From DAOUTW01 sp964523575 (GTDB lineage Bacteria; Zixibacteria; MSB-5A5; GN15; JAAZOE01): DNA of 15,071 bases. Both the position numbers and the translations under genes were made by a program. The stretch spans positions 1 through 15,071 of the forward strand of contig CAZGAV010000086.1 of the NCBI GenBank assembly GCA_964523575.1, given 5' to 3'. The notes below the pieces were generated by a model. It searched no databases, was not told the DNA's origin, and was given only the letters and a program-made list of their open reading frames with translations. Each line of letters begins with the position of its first letter. Position 1 is the first letter of the stretch. Below are positions 13,840 through 15,071 of the stretch, piece after piece.

Positions 13840-15071
13840 TCAGGATTCATGACTCCGATTTCCCGACGGCGTTTCCTTCTCCGTGATTTCCTTCAGCATC
13901 GGATCGCCCGGATGTTCATGGCGGTACCATTCCTCCGGCATCTTGCCCGTGTACCACGACGGATTCATCGGGTAAACATGAGGGCTGAAGACGGTCGAGT
14001 ACATATGCCAGACCAGGATAGCCAGTGTCGCCAGCCAGGCTTCATAATAATGAATAACCAGCATGACATCAAGAAAACCTTTGGGGAACCACTGGACCGC
14101 GATATTGTCGAACCAGAGGAGTAATCCGGTGACGATCATAACCGCCGAACCCCACACCAGAGCCCAGTATTCGGCCTTCTCGATATAACTGAAGCGCTCG
14201 AAGCGGGGTTTTTCTTTGCGCAGGCCCAGGTTGTACGTGATCATGGCGAAAAATTGGTCGAGGTCCTTCTTGAGCGGGAAAATATCTTTCAAAAAGACAT
14301 GGCCGCGACGGGTCGTCAGATACATGACATGCCAGATGGCCGTGAGGATGAAAATCACCGCCGCCACCCGGTGGATGATTCCGCGCAGTGGGAAACCGCC
14401 CTGCCACCCGAACAGCCATTGCACCCAGAAAGCCTCGGAGAACCTCAATGAGAACCCGGTGATCACCAGCGTCGTGAAAGTCGCCGTCAGGAAGAAATGT
14501 TGCCAGACCTCATTGAAGGTCATGCGCTTGACCTGCTTTTTTAGGTTGACCAGATGAATCTGTTTGCGAAGATCGATCAGCCAGTGCAGGATCATGACGC
14601 CGATTATCAGCACGATTATGACAATGTATATCTGGGCTATAACCCGCGCGAACGGTGTCTGGGAAATACCGGGCGTGGAGTGAATCGGCGTTTCCGCCAT
14701 GGCGATCGAAATGCCGGGATGGCAATTGCCGCAGGTTTTCTGGAGGTTGCGGGGATTAATCGACGACGTCAGATCCGATTGCGGCAGGACGCGATGTGCT
14801 CCATGACAGGAGGCGCAGTTGGCGACGGTAGCGTCGCCGGCCCGGCTCTTCAATCCGTGATAGCTGTCTACCCAGGTCTCCAGCCGCCTGGTGGGAACGC
14901 CGTATTTTTCGTTGAGAAAGGCCGATTCATGGCAGGGCGCGCAGGTCGCCTCGGCGACTCGGGCCGGGCTGACCGGCGACTGCGGATCACTGGGAGAGAT
15001 AATGCCATGTTCGCCATGGCAGTTGGTGCAAACCGGCGAATCGGTCTCGCCGCGCGCCACCAGCTTGCCGT
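13840..15071 (-). CDS. Multihaem cytochrome c/cytochrome b fusion, 5' end outside the window
   Basis: The reading frame stays open to the right edge (GKL precedes the GTG at 15060), so the N-terminus and probably more haems are missing. Counting from 15060, about 406 residues are visible with CXXCH motifs at 11, 40, 82 and 110, then five membrane helices (about 140-162, 186-206, 225-248, 298-316, 333-355). His at 188, 230, 244, 337 and 352 align with those of the 19-haem protein, including the 14- and 15-residue spacings within helices. The haem part also aligns: HGKLVARG-CTNCHGEHGI parallels HGQLADRG-CTDCHGDHNI. It is therefore a paralog of the 19-haem gene. It lacks that protein's sixth C-terminal helix and ends in a hydrophilic tail. 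Probable role: electron transfer between quinone and periplasmic haems. First visible gene of the operon. Confidence 0.88.
   Translation of the reverse strand, partial: GKLVARGETDSPVCTNCHGEHGIISPSDPQSPVSPARVAEATCAPCHESAFLNEKYGVPTRRLETWVDSYHGLKSRAGDATVANCASCHGAHRVLPQSDLTSSINPRNLQKTCGNCHPGISIAMAETPIHSTPGISQTPFARVIAQIYIVIIVLIIGVMILHWLIDLRKQIHLVNLKKQVKRMTFNEVWQHFFLTATFTTLVITGFSLRFSEAFWVQWLFGWQGGFPLRGIIHRVAAVIFILTAIWHVMYLTTRRGHVFLKDIFPLKKDLDQFFAMITYNLGLRKEKPRFERFSYIEKAEYWALVWGSAVMIVTGLLLWFDNIAVQWFPKGFLDVMLVIHYYEAWLATLAILVWHMYSTVFSPHVYPMNPSWYTGKMPEEWYRHEHPGDPMLKEITEKETPSGNRSHES

Noticed and set aside
1..15071. CRISPR arrays, tRNA or rRNA genes, insertion sequences, phage genes
   Set aside because: No direct-repeat array, cloverleaf, transposase, integrase or terminal inverted repeat was seen. 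The repeats present are protein-level haem modules.

Overview
The window holds two metabolic modules separated by a small accessory stretch. The DNA looks moderately GC-rich, with strong Shine-Dalgarno (SD) sites. The gene set suggests an anaerobic or facultatively respiring Gram-negative-type bacterium: a Na+-pumping acyl-CoA decarboxylase, a split B12-dependent mutase, a lipoprotein and very large multiheme cytochromes. The combination recalls uncultured lineages near the FCB group (for example Zixibacteria) or metal-reducing Desulfobacterota/Geobacter relatives. That placement is inference; no marker gene is present.

Region 1 (about 250-5973, + strand) is a compact methylmalonyl-CoA operon behind a good sigma70-type promoter (TTGACA-N16-TACAAT). 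In order it encodes the carboxyltransferase subunit (mmdA), the small OadG-type membrane subunit (mmdD), the biotin carrier (mmdC), the Na+-translocating membrane subunit (mmdB), the catalytic large subunit of methylmalonyl-CoA mutase without its B12 domain, and methylmalonyl-CoA epimerase (TTG start). Together they interconvert succinyl-CoA and propionyl-CoA plus CO2, coupled to Na+ transport. The biotin carboxylase, the B12-binding mutase subunit and the mutase chaperone are not in the window.

Region 2 (5974-8435) is accessory. A 2H phosphoesterase (2'-5' RNA ligase-like, - strand) converges on the operon end. It is divergent from a lipoprotein serine hydrolase of the class C beta-lactamase/penicillin-binding-protein type (+ strand).

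Region 3 (about 8600-15071) is a cytochrome locus. A secreted triheme cytochrome c (+ strand) has its own promoter and a strong terminator. It faces a - strand operon that enters from beyond the right edge: a b/c-type cytochrome fusion (cut by the window edge, four c-heme motifs visible), a heptaheme NapC/NirT-type quinol dehydrogenase resembling ImcH in layout, and a roughly 950-residue protein. The last carries 19 CXXCH motifs on a six-helix cytochrome b-like membrane domain. Its c-heme part is a tandem duplication of an octaheme module with almost identical heme spacing, plus a third partial copy. The two b/c proteins are paralogs flanking the NapC-like gene. At least 33 c-heme motifs lie in about 6.4 kb. 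The locus is best read as an inner-membrane quinone/periplasm electron-transfer hub, possibly for extracellular or metal respiration. It is the most unusual part of the window.
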